Shown here: positions 31,514 through 39,779 of the stretch, in pieces
How positions within the stretch are numbered: position 1 is the stretch's first letter
How the letters are laid out: each line of letters starts with the position of its first letter
Assembly: GCA_958295855.1 (NCBI GenBank)
Contig: OY282383.1
Span: 5,146,329-5,210,328 of the forward strand
DNA length: 64,000 bases
Direction: 5' to 3'
DNA from: an uncultured Poribacteria bacterium
GTDB taxonomy: Bacteria; Poribacteria; WGA-4E; WGA-3G
Program-made: the position numbers and the translations under genes
The notes under the pieces: model-generated
What the model was told of the DNA's origin: nothing
Databases searched by the model: none
What the model saw: the letters and a program-made list of their open reading frames with translations, nothing else

Positions 31514-32410
31514 ATGCATCACCCAACAGACACCCATCGCACCGCAAAAGAGTTATCGCCCGAAGAGTTGGCACAATATCGCAAGCGGCTCGATGAGCAA
31601 TTTCAAAACCGGAAGGTGGATGAGGCGTTGCTGCAGCGCGCCTGGCACACCGCGCATCGGGTAGCAGCCCTGCTCTATGAAGATTTCGGCGCGACGCAGG
31701 TCGCCGTCTTCGGTTCGCTTGCGGAACGGGATTGGTTCTCAAAAAGGTCGGATATCGATATCGCGGTTTGGGGTATCCCATCTGATAAGTATTTCCGTGC
31801 AGTATGGGAAGCTGAGGATATCAGTGGATTGTTTAAGGTGGACTTGGTTGATTTTGAAAGTTGTAAAGGGCGATTTCGCGAGAGAATTCAGAGTCAATTG
31901 ATTCCAATTGAAAAAGGGGTAATTTACAACGTGGACAGAAGGGCGTTAATCCAGCGTATCTCGGATGAACGCCATAAAATAGCAGAGACTGTAGGGAAAA
32001 TCGCAGAGCGGCTAGAAAAGATTAAAGGAGCCCCTATTGAATATAGGGAAGAGATAGAAACGACGATTGCCAAAAACCTCGCTGATTGCTATAGGGGGAT
32101 AGAGAGCGTTTTTAAGCGAATTGCCCTTGATGTTGACTTACGCATACCTGACGGACGGATGTGGCATAAGGAATTGCTGATTCAGATGACAGAACCACAA
32201 GCTGAACGGCAACCCGTGATTTCCCAAGAAACTTTCGAGCTTTTGCAGGAACTTTTAGCGTTTCGCCACGTTTTCAATAATTTCTATGAAGAAGAACTAC
32301 TTTACGAAAAAACGGAGAAAAATGCAAAGCAGGTCGATGGCTTGTTTAACACTCTCTCCAAAGAACTAGATGCCTTCATCGCTTACCTGGAGAAACAGGA
32401 AAATGACTGA
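31514..32410 (+). CDS. Nucleotidyltransferase-HEPN-like fusion, array member 4
   Basis: 298 aa, the shortest member. RSDIDIAVWG and FKVDLVDFE complete the transferase site (G, S, D, D, D). C-terminal FRHVFNNFYEEELLYE has Asn at the HEPN His position. The linker after the transferase domain is ~15 residues shorter than in the other members. Its stop overlaps the vWA start by 8 nt, so the last member and vWA are translationally coupled. Confidence 0.82.
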   Translation: MHHPTDTHRTAKELSPEELAQYRKRLDEQFQNRKVDEALLQRAWHTAHRVAALLYEDFGATQVAVFGSLAERDWFSKRSDIDIAVWGIPSDKYFRAVWEAEDISGLFKVDLVDFESCKGRFRERIQSQLIPIEKGVIYNVDRRALIQRISDERHKIAETVGKIAERLEKIKGAPIEYREEIETTIAKNLADCYRGIESVFKRIALDVDLRIPDGRMWHKELLIQMTEPQAERQPVISQETFELLQELLAFRHVFNNFYEEELLYEKTEKNAKQVDGLFNTLSKELDAFIAYLEKQEND

Positions 32411-33563
32411 ACAAACCCTCCTCCAACAGATTACTGACTTTTGCCGCCTGCTCCGACATGAGGGCGTTAATGTAAGTACTACCAACCAGCTCAGTTGGTG
32501 TCAGAGTGTTCAACTCATCGACATTGGTGAGCGTGAGGCGTTTTATCATACAGCGCGGACGAACCTCATCGCGAGTGAGGCAGACCGGGAGAAGTTCGAC
32601 CTCGCTTTCAACCTGTTTTGGCGATACCCACGCCCCGAATTTCAAGCGGCGGATTCGGAGGGTGAAGCACCCGAACCCTCAGCTCTGCAAGATCTCTCGG
32701 ATGCAAGCGACGCAGAAGAGACGCTTGAGCAGTGGGTGGATTCCGAGGAAGCGGCAGACGAAGAAGGGGAATTAGACGAGGACACCACCGCTTATAGCGT
32801 GGAGGATGTCTTGAGCCGAAAAGATTTTAGCGAGTTCACAACGGAGGATATGGAGAAAGCACGGGACATCGTCGCCAAACTCGCGGCATTGTTGGCGACA
32901 AAACTGAGTCGCAGAAAGGTACCGGGCGGGAAAGGCTCAACTATTGATTTCCGACGGAGTTGGCGGAAAAGTCTCGCACATGGCGGTGAACCTCTGGAAT
33001 TAATCCGGAAACAGCCGAAAATTAAGAAGACTAAGATCTTGCTCCTCTGTGATGTGAGCGGCTCCATGGATTGCTATGCCAAATTCCTCATCCAATTCAT
33101 CTACGGCATGCAACAAGAGCTGCGAGAAGTTGAGGTTGCTGTCTTCAGCACGCACCTGACGAACATTACAGGGCTTCTCAGGCGGAAGGGCTTAGCAGAA
33201 GGCTTGAATGAAGTAGCAAATACTGTGCCGGACTGGTCGGGTGGTACAAAGATTGGCGAGAGTCTACTTGAATTCTATCGGCAGTTTGCTCCCGCTTTCT
33301 CGGCGTATCGTTCGGTAGTCATTCTCATCAGTGATGGGTGGGATCGCGGGGATACGGATGTGCTACGTCGCTCTATGGAGATGTTGCACCAGCACGCTTA
33401 TCGGCTGATTTGGCTCAACCCGTTGCTCGGCAGTGAGGGCTACCAACCGATTTGTCGAGGCATCCGCACTGCATTGCCTTATGTAGACTATTTCCTCCCG
33501 GCGCACAATTTGGAGAGTTTGGCACAGTTGACAAAAGTATTGATTCCGCTCTGGGCGCGGTAA
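32403..33563 (+). CDS. CoxE-like vWA-domain protein
   Basis: 386 aa. N-terminal helical part (~1-95), acidic linker (~95-150), then a vWA domain with intact metal site: DVSGSM, GGTKIGES and SDGWDRGD. This matches the VWA/CoxE family, which normally works with a MoxR-type AAA ATPase; none is encoded in the window. Start overlaps the preceding transferase-HEPN gene, and a remnant behind member 3 shows this coupling is old. The ribosome binding site lies inside the upstream gene (GAGAAACAGGAAA). Confidence 0.85.
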   Translation: MTEQTLLQQITDFCRLLRHEGVNVSTTNQLSWCQSVQLIDIGEREAFYHTARTNLIASEADREKFDLAFNLFWRYPRPEFQAADSEGEAPEPSALQDLSDASDAEETLEQWVDSEEAADEEGELDEDTTAYSVEDVLSRKDFSEFTTEDMEKARDIVAKLAALLATKLSRRKVPGGKGSTIDFRRSWRKSLAHGGEPLELIRKQPKIKKTKILLLCDVSGSMDCYAKFLIQFIYGMQQELREVEVAVFSTHLTNITGLLRRKGLAEGLNEVANTVPDWSGGTKIGESLLEFYRQFAPAFSAYRSVVILISDGWDRGDTDVLRRSMEMLHQHAYRLIWLNPLLGSEGYQPICRGIRTALPYVDYFLPAHNLESLAQLTKVLIPLWAR

Positions 33564-33640
33564 GCGTGTAAGCAATTTTAGAAAATCAGGTTAAATTCCT
33601 TTTCAAAATTGCTTCAATAGAAAAATGAGGAGTCTTAACC

Positions 33641-34765
33641 ATGCAAGTTCAAGCGGCGGTGATGCTCCAACCGGGGCAGATAGAAATCCGGGAATTTGAG
33701 AAGCCCACCCCGAAAGATGATGCGCTTTTGCTGCAAGTCGACCGGGTCGGTATATGTGGCAGTGATAAGCACATGTACCTCGGCCACACGGCTCTAAAAT
33801 TTCCGGTTATCCCAGGACACGAAGTTGTCGGTACGGTTGCGGAGATTGGCAAAAATGCAAATCAGGTTATGAATGTGATGGGCGGTCCCATCAAAACTGG
33901 CGACCGGATTACGGTGGTACCGGGTTCAAAAAACTGTGGCAGATGCTATTACTGCCTGCACGTGCCAGGCCGCCCAACCTTGTGTTCGGGGCGAACTATT
34001 TATGGGTTTAGCAACAGCGAAACGCCGCCCTATCTAAACGGCGAATTCTCCGAGTATACCTACATTCACGGTAACTCCTGGGTCTACAAAATACCGGAAA
34101 GCATCCCTGAGGAAATTCGCGTGCTGACAGAGCCTGTTGCGGTTGCGACGCGCGCCGTTGAACGTGCCTGTGCCCCCGGCCTACCACAGGTAGGCGACGG
34201 CTTAAGCATTGGGAGCCGCGTTTGCGTGTTAGGATGCGGTCCGATTGGGCTCCTGGTGATTGCTGTGTTAAGAGATAGCGGTGCTGGCACCATTATCGCT
34301 ACGGACCTCGTTGATAGCCGATTGGAGATGGCGCGACGGATGGGCGCAGATGTGGTTATCAATGTCGGGGATACGACACCCGAAGAACGGGTCGAGCAAA
34401 TTCAGGCACTCACAAACGGCGTCGGCGTAGACATCGCGATTGAGTGTGCAGGATTGCCCGTTGTCTTCTCCGAGGCACTCGACGTGGTACGGCGAGGCGG
34501 AAAGGTTATCGAAGTCGGGCACTACACAGATTCCGGGGATATCCAAGTGAAGCCCCACCAAATTTGCAATAAAGACCTGGATGTGTGCGGGGTGTGGGCG
34601 TATCCACAAATTCAATTTCAGACAGCGTTGGATTTTCTCCAGCGAACGCGCGCGCCGCTGCATGAATTGGTAACACATCACCTTCCGTTGAACCAATTGG
34701 AAGCCGGCATTGATATGCTCGGACAAGAAGGGGTGTATAAGGTTGTGATTGAACCTCAGTTGTAG
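33641..34765 (+). CDS. Zinc-dependent alcohol/polyol dehydrogenase (MDR family)
   Basis: 374 aa, ATG after AATGAGGAGTC. Catalytic zinc ligands in GICGSDKHMYLGHTALKF (Cys) and PGHEVVG; structural zinc in NCGRCYYCLHVPGRPTLC; NAD loop VLGCGPIGLLVI followed by Asp in IIATDLVD, so NAD rather than NADP is likely. Similar in build to threonine and sorbitol dehydrogenases; substrate not assignable. Fits the sugar/polyol theme of the window. Confidence 0.9.
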   Translation: MQVQAAVMLQPGQIEIREFEKPTPKDDALLLQVDRVGICGSDKHMYLGHTALKFPVIPGHEVVGTVAEIGKNANQVMNVMGGPIKTGDRITVVPGSKNCGRCYYCLHVPGRPTLCSGRTIYGFSNSETPPYLNGEFSEYTYIHGNSWVYKIPESIPEEIRVLTEPVAVATRAVERACAPGLPQVGDGLSIGSRVCVLGCGPIGLLVIAVLRDSGAGTIIATDLVDSRLEMARRMGADVVINVGDTTPEERVEQIQALTNGVGVDIAIECAGLPVVFSEALDVVRRGGKVIEVGHYTDSGDIQVKPHQICNKDLDVCGVWAYPQIQFQTALDFLQRTRAPLHELVTHHLPLNQLEAGIDMLGQEGVYKVVIEPQL

Positions 34766-34834
34766 CACTTCTTGCTGTACCGTGCCTCACCCTGCCTGCT
34801 TTTCAAAGAAGTTATAGGGGCAGAAAGGAAAAAA

Positions 34835-35806
34835 ATGAAAAATTGCAAACGCGTGTTTATGCTACTCTGTTGCCAGATGCTGTTGTGCTTTTTATGCTTT
34901 GACATAACGCAAGGCTTTGCCGCAGACGCGGTAGAGGCTCCACCGCTCTACCAAACGATAGAAGGCGCGAAAGCCTACATTGTGGAGCATCAGAACGAAG
35001 ATGGCGGCTGGCCCTTGATACCGGGAGAAGAGAGCGATGTAGAAATTACGGCATTTGCCATCTGGGCGTTAATCGATGCGGGGTGGGGCACCGGCTCCCG
35101 GGTCATCCGAATGGGTGTGGCGTACCTGAGGCATGCCCAACAAGATAACGGCAGTTGGAACAGCAACACAGCGCACACTACTTTTGCCCTCATCGCCTTA
35201 GCAACAGCCGAGACGGATGCGGATGCCCGTTTTAAAGGCCTCCGGTGGCTGAAAGCAGTGCAAAACCCCAACGGGAGTTGGGGGAAAAAAGAACGAAGCC
35301 GCGACCACATTCTCTATACCGCCGCTGTCTTAGCCGGATTCAGCAGGCTCGGTTTCAAACAGAACTTTGAACCTATTTCTAAAGGCGCGGATTGGCTGGC
35401 GGAACGCATTAATTCCGATGGCGGCTGGGCATTGCAACGTGGGATGCAGTCCGACGTTTTTTTGACATCTTGGGTGCTGCAGGGCTTAGCTCCTGTTTAC
35501 GACATCGATGCACAAATCGCATGGTTAAAGCAGCTACAGAACGACGATGGCGGCTTCGGAAGATATAAGAACAGCCCCAGCGATGCGGAAATAACTGCCG
35601 TTGCGATTATGGCACTCGCAGCAGGAAACGACCCGCTCAACACCAGCCGAGTCGCTATCAATTATTTGACAAGCACGCGGCAAACAGATGGCAGTTTTGT
35701 CAGCAATACCCCGATAGAACTCGCCGAACCTACTGCCAACTTGCAGTCTACCTGTTTTGTACTTATTGCAATCCACGCCGAAAAGGAGGATGATTTAACG
35801 GAGTAA
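34835..35806 (+). CDS. Exported squalene-cyclase/prenyltransferase-repeat protein
   Basis: 323 aa, start after GAAAGGAAAAAA. Signal peptide (MLLCCQMLLCFLCFDITQGF) ending near AAD. Then an alpha/alpha toroid built of QW-type repeats: NEDGGWPL, DNGSWNSN, PNGSWGKK, SDGGWALQ, DDGGFGRY and TDGSFVSN. The DxDD acid motif of squalene-hopene cyclase is not present and the protein is half the length of those enzymes. It is probably a binding or structural relative located in the periplasm. Confidence 0.8.
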   Translation: MKNCKRVFMLLCCQMLLCFLCFDITQGFAADAVEAPPLYQTIEGAKAYIVEHQNEDGGWPLIPGEESDVEITAFAIWALIDAGWGTGSRVIRMGVAYLRHAQQDNGSWNSNTAHTTFALIALATAETDADARFKGLRWLKAVQNPNGSWGKKERSRDHILYTAAVLAGFSRLGFKQNFEPISKGADWLAERINSDGGWALQRGMQSDVFLTSWVLQGLAPVYDIDAQIAWLKQLQNDDGGFGRYKNSPSDAEITAVAIMALAAGNDPLNTSRVAINYLTSTRQTDGSFVSNTPIELAEPTANLQSTCFVLIAIHAEKEDDLTE

Positions 35807-35867
35807 GCGGCCCTTATGCGAGGCACAAGGAGCCCGCTTCGTGCCACCCTACGGTTACGGCGAGTGC

Positions 35868-37256
35868 CTACCGCCGCTCATCAGCGATAGTAGACGCCGG
35901 CATAATGTAGTGCTCGCCTTTGGTTAACTGGGCAACTTGGCGTTGGAAATTATCTGTAATGGAACTACTGCGCATGGAGGTAACACCCCCGATGACGTAA
36001 ACCCGCGCTCGCGCGCCTCGGCAAACGGCAATAGCCTTCCCTGCTGTATACCCCTTTTCCGTACGTTTGCTCGTTGATTCATCCGTAACAATGATGAGCA
36101 CCAACTCGCGCGCCGGATCTGTTCTCAGTTTCGGGACACCTTCCATGATGGCATCAAGTAGATGCTCATCCCCGATTTTTGGGAGGCGAAAGAGGGATTT
36201 CACTTGCTCGGGCTTTAACGGCGGCTTGGTTACGACGACAGTGCTCTCGCCGCCGCCAACGCTTGCCCAAAACCGGATGAGCCCAAACCGATAGTTGAGC
36301 CCCGCTGCATTAAATACAGCAACCATCCGGTCCAAGCCATCACACGCGGCATCCACCTTACGCACCATGCTCAGACTATAATCAAAGACGAAGACAACAT
36401 CTACATCGCCGGGTTTACTTTCAACAAGATTCTCTGCGATGCGTTTGAAAAGGCCATCCACCCGTAACAGGGCCTTATCCGCAACCGTCTCCCCACTCCG
36501 AATGCGCTGTCCATCCATCTGTCGCTGATTTGCATTAATCGGATACCACCTGCCACCCGTTTCGTCAGTGAGTTCCGCTTGAACCTTTTCACTGATTCCG
36601 ATGAAGTTGAGTTGCACACTGTTTTGACGACACAAGTTGACAATCTGCTCAGCAACCTTACTCCTTGATTTCGCCCCGGGCCACGAAGTGCGCATCCGAG
36701 CGTTTGCAACCACAATAAACTGTGTCGCAACATCCACGCGGAAGTCAAGTTCGTTTAAACCCTTCACGAGCCCATCTAACCCATATCCGGAATCAACGCT
36801 CTTTCCTCCAAATTCAGCCCGTATCTGCCGCAATGCCCTCTCAATGCCGAGGTAGTCCATCGTCCATTGATGAAGCACGACGCGCGGCTCGCCCTGGACG
36901 GATTGAAAGCTAATCAGCGCAAATCTGTAGTCCATCGTTTTTGCCTCTATGATGCTGAGCATGTTGACGAGCTGCTTCTCAAGTTCCGCAATCGCACCCA
37001 GCATCTGCCTGCCACCATCAACGACGAACACCACATCCACCTTGGTATGCTGAGAGTGTTGTGTTGCACGCTTCGCAATGTCCTTGAGGCTTGCACCTAT
37101 ATCGGCCTTGAGGGTATTCTTCTTCTTCGCCCCCGGGTCTATCAATATCCGGTGTTTTCGCCGAGGCGGACGAACCTGTGCTGCCGCTTCTAGAACCCAT
37201 CCGATACTAATTACCAATACGCCCACCGTGAGTATGTAGCACATCCAGTTTTTCAT
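35868..37256 (-). CDS. Exported protein with two vWA domains
   Basis: 462 aa from the ATG that begins a clean signal peptide (MCYILTVGVLVISIGWVLEA). vWA 1 (~55-245) has VDVVFVVDGGRQM, a degraded metal site lacking the DxSxS serines. vWA 2 (~265-450) has VDVVFVFDYSLSM, matching DxSxS, and IIVTDEST. Probably a periplasmic or surface binding protein. No ribosome binding site is clear; an upstream in-frame start at 37307 is possible. Convergent with the squalene-cyclase-like gene. Confidence 0.8.
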   Translation of the reverse strand: MKNWMCYILTVGVLVISIGWVLEAAAQVRPPRRKHRILIDPGAKKKNTLKADIGASLKDIAKRATQHSQHTKVDVVFVVDGGRQMLGAIAELEKQLVNMLSIIEAKTMDYRFALISFQSVQGEPRVVLHQWTMDYLGIERALRQIRAEFGGKSVDSGYGLDGLVKGLNELDFRVDVATQFIVVANARMRTSWPGAKSRSKVAEQIVNLCRQNSVQLNFIGISEKVQAELTDETGGRWYPINANQRQMDGQRIRSGETVADKALLRVDGLFKRIAENLVESKPGDVDVVFVFDYSLSMVRKVDAACDGLDRMVAVFNAAGLNYRFGLIRFWASVGGGESTVVVTKPPLKPEQVKSLFRLPKIGDEHLLDAIMEGVPKLRTDPARELVLIIVTDESTSKRTEKGYTAGKAIAVCRGARARVYVIGGVTSMRSSSITDNFQRQVAQLTKGEHYIMPASTIADERR

Positions 37257-37416
37257 CAAGTTTTCGGGCTGGAGCCCCACAGTTTTAACTGTCGGCGGAA
37301 AGCCCACTCCTATAATTAAAGTTTAGGCGTGTTAGCACCTTAAAGCCAGATTGTGATGTCATTCGCCCTGCTTTGCAGGGGACATGACGATTGGCATTTT
37401 GGCAAAGGCGTTTAAG

Positions 37417-37448
37417 GGTATCAACCCCTGCTTGCAGGGGCAAATACC
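37417..37448. repeat. GGTA...TACC palindrome, intergenic copy
   Basis: GGTATCAACCCCTGC...GCAGGGGCAAATACC, 32 bp. A shorter related CCCTGCTTTGCAGGG lies at 37366-37380. Same family as 39731-39763 and as the copies inside coding regions at 47049-47081 and 49122-49154. Confidence 0.75.
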
Positions 37449-37494
37449 ACTTCCCTCTAAAGCATATAGTGCGCTACCTGCCTTGCTAAACTCG

Positions 37495-38622
37495 CTAATA
37501 CGTGTCCAGGTCAATCTCCTCCGCGCTAAACCGGAGGTGTGCTTGATTCACCGACGTGACGATAGCATCCCACTGCGCGCGCGTCTCATCAGAAACGCCT
37601 TGCTGCTCAAGTGCTTTAGCAAATTCAACGAGGGTCGCGCTAAACTTGTCTTGCAGGTAGGTATACTCCTCGGTCTGATCTGCGTTTTTCGGTGGCTCGA
37701 AGTTCGAGATACTCTTTGCATATTTGGCGAGCCTTTTCGCTGCCTCGACGGCGCCCGTTTTGCTCTCTTTGTCATCAAAGTAGTCAACCACCACGAAATA
37801 GTCATCTAGCATCAACGCCATAAGTGCTTTCAGGTCTTCCACTTCGGGCATCTCTTCCTCTGGTGTATCAGGTTCTGGTGCTTTTTCCTCTTTTTCGTTA
37901 AGTTCAGCACCAGCGCTTTCGGCTGTAGTTTGAAACTCCTTGAAAATCTCGTCGGAAGTTTCTGATCTTTCAACCTCATCAGGTTTCGGTTTCTGTTTGA
38001 GAAAGAGGGCATAGCTCATTACCAACGTCTTTTTTGGAATGAGAGCGACGGCGTTTGTAGCAGCTTCATTTCCCCCAATAGCTTCAACGTCTTCCCCAAC
38101 CTTGAAAGCGTCGTCTACGCCCATACCGATAAACTGCTTGAGAAATTCATCTCCTGCAATCGCATCTGATTCCTTGTGTTCATAGACTGCCACTTTCACG
38201 ACTTTTCCTTTCATGTCCAGGCCAACGGCACCTTCAATGACACCGCGCGGGCCCTGGGCACCAGCGAACAAGACTAAGCCCATTGGCTTCTTTTTGTTGC
38301 TTATTGGAATATAGAAAATCGGCTTCTGGTCTTCTGTCCGAAGCTTAGCCCCCAGTTCTTTTTCAATTGATGCAATTTTAGCCGGCGTAAGGCCAACATT
38401 TCGTCGAACAAATTTCTTGGCTTTTGGGAAGATAGCCTCCAGTTTTTGCCTTTCCCTCCCCCCCTTGGGCCACTCTGTTTCATCCGCCAGACTGAAAATT
38501 GGCACGCTTAACATTAGAACCCCACCGATGAGCATAGCGGATATACACCTAGGGCGGTAGATTTGAAAAAACATCTGTAATTTCTTATAGCATATCTTAG
38601 AAATATTCTCATCCAGTGCCAT
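37495..38622 (-). CDS. Exported protein with FMN-binding-like domain
   Basis: 375 aa, ATG after AAAGGAGACTCGT. Signal anchor at ~25-45 (AMLIGGVLMLSVPIFSLAD). Middle region ~60-205 resembles FMN-binding domains of redox proteins (GVIEGAVGLDMKGKVVKVAV, then FLKQFIGMGVDDAF). An acidic Pro/Glu linker precedes a helical C-terminal domain (~270-375) of unknown type without CxxCH. Last gene of the metal-efflux strand; may link redox state to the neighbouring CxxCH protein (inference). Confidence 0.55.
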   Translation of the reverse strand: MALDENISKICYKKLQMFFQIYRPRCISAMLIGGVLMLSVPIFSLADETEWPKGGRERQKLEAIFPKAKKFVRRNVGLTPAKIASIEKELGAKLRTEDQKPIFYIPISNKKKPMGLVLFAGAQGPRGVIEGAVGLDMKGKVVKVAVYEHKESDAIAGDEFLKQFIGMGVDDAFKVGEDVEAIGGNEAATNAVALIPKKTLVMSYALFLKQKPKPDEVERSETSDEIFKEFQTTAESAGAELNEKEEKAPEPDTPEEEMPEVEDLKALMALMLDDYFVVVDYFDDKESKTGAVEAAKRLAKYAKSISNFEPPKNADQTEEYTYLQDKFSATLVEFAKALEQQGVSDETRAQWDAIVTSVNQAHLRFSAEEIDLDTY

Positions 38623-38722
38623 ACGAGTCTCCTTTTTTAAGTATCCCTACAAGTTTATCAGAGATGCTTATTTTTTCAAAGACTTTTGTCGGGTTTTCTA
38701 TGTTTAGAAACCTTTTCCGCCC

Positions 38723-38890
38723 GAAGACCTGGTTTCCGGAAGGGTAGGCACAAGGCCTACCTCTACAAGAGGTGCATCGCGATTCGGAGATCGCTCCTAC
38801 AGATCCGCCGGAAGACCTGGTTTCCGGAAGGGTAGGCACAAGGCCTACCTCTACAAGAGGTGCATCGCGATTCGGAGATCGCTCCTACTA
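38723..38890. repeat. Tandem duplication, 88-bp period
   Basis: Two nearly identical units containing GAAGGGTAGGCACAAGGCC and GCATCGCGATTCGGAGATCG, a dispersed palindromic element. Other copies: 45661-45723 (intergenic), part at about 50528, and part inside cusA at 41128-41159. It runs up to the stop of the CxxCH gene. Confidence 0.85.
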
Positions 38891-39589
38891 CAATCCCAAG
38901 AGCTCTAACCGGAAGCTGATGCTATGGCGGTTTAACGATAATGCTTCAACGTCAGGGCTAGTAGGGACGCTAACCTTCGGTCTTAAAAAACTGAACTGAT
39001 AGCCGAATGATGCGTGCAACTGGGCCACCTCAAAAATGCTGTCAATCAGTTTTATTTTGAGCCCAGTAGAGGCTTCCACGCCGAAAGTGTTCTGGATGTT
39101 CGCGGGTGTATCGAATTGTTCAGTAAAGCTGTAGAAATTTGTTCCGAGTCCAATGAATGGTGCCCATTTCCCACGTCCACTCAGTGTCAGCATCATGCCA
39201 GCTGTCTCAACACCCAACATCCCGAAGGGCAAGACATCTGCGTTGCCGCCGCGAGTATCCACAGCGTAACTACTGAATGGCACGGAGAACCGAAGTGCAG
39301 GTGTTAATTGAAATCCTATTGAGAATTCTTCGGTACGTGCAGCTTCCAGTTCGTCATCGGTTATCGCTAACCCGCGACCGATGCTGACGACACCGCCTTT
39401 TGCAACATGCGAGTATTTTTCAAGTTTTTTCGTTATTCCTTGCGGAGAATTCAAGTGGCAAGGTAGGCACAGCAATGCACTGTAGCTCTCGTCGGAGGTT
39501 TCTGACGCAAGTTCAAGTGCAGTACCCACAGTTGGTAACCCTACAATCCCAATAAGTATACAGAAGCTGAATGTAATCAGAAGTTTCAT
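38888..39589 (-). CDS. Exported CxxCH protein with beta-barrel-like region
   Basis: 233 aa, ATG after TTGGAGGAATT. Signal peptide to about residue 25, then a single heme-c motif CLPCH near residue 44. Residues ~85-233 have alternating aromatic strands (FIGLGTNFYSFTEQF, LHASFGYQFSFL) ending in a hydrophobic strand, as in small outer-membrane barrels. Possibly a heme-bearing outer-membrane protein. A stretch of its coding DNA (39430-39500) resembles the tandem repeat between cusA and cusB. Confidence 0.6.
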   Translation of the reverse strand: MKLLITFSFCILIGIVGLPTVGTALELASETSDESYSALLCLPCHLNSPQGITKKLEKYSHVAKGGVVSIGRGLAITDDELEAARTEEFSIGFQLTPALRFSVPFSSYAVDTRGGNADVLPFGMLGVETAGMMLTLSGRGKWAPFIGLGTNFYSFTEQFDTPANIQNTFGVEASTGLKIKLIDSIFEVAQLHASFGYQFSFLRPKVSVPTSPDVEALSLNRHSISFRLELLGL

Positions 39590-39730
39590 AATTCCTCCAA
39601 TGTTTGCCACTATTTTCAATAGTGGTTAAACTTCTTGATTTCTCAGTGACAGATGTTGTGCACAGATGTCACGGCTATAGTTGTGAAGTCAAGCCTCAAA
39701 CCTAGTAAAGTGTTTAACGGCACGCGGTTT

Positions 39731-39763
39731 GGTATTTGCCCCTGCTTTGCAGGAGTTAACACC
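39731..39763. repeat. GGTA...TACC-type palindrome, intergenic copy
   Basis: GGTATTTGCCCCTGC...GCAGGAGTTAACACC; lies directly after the cusA stop on the minus strand. Confidence 0.7.
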
Positions 39764-39779
39764 CTTAGTGTGCCTACTA

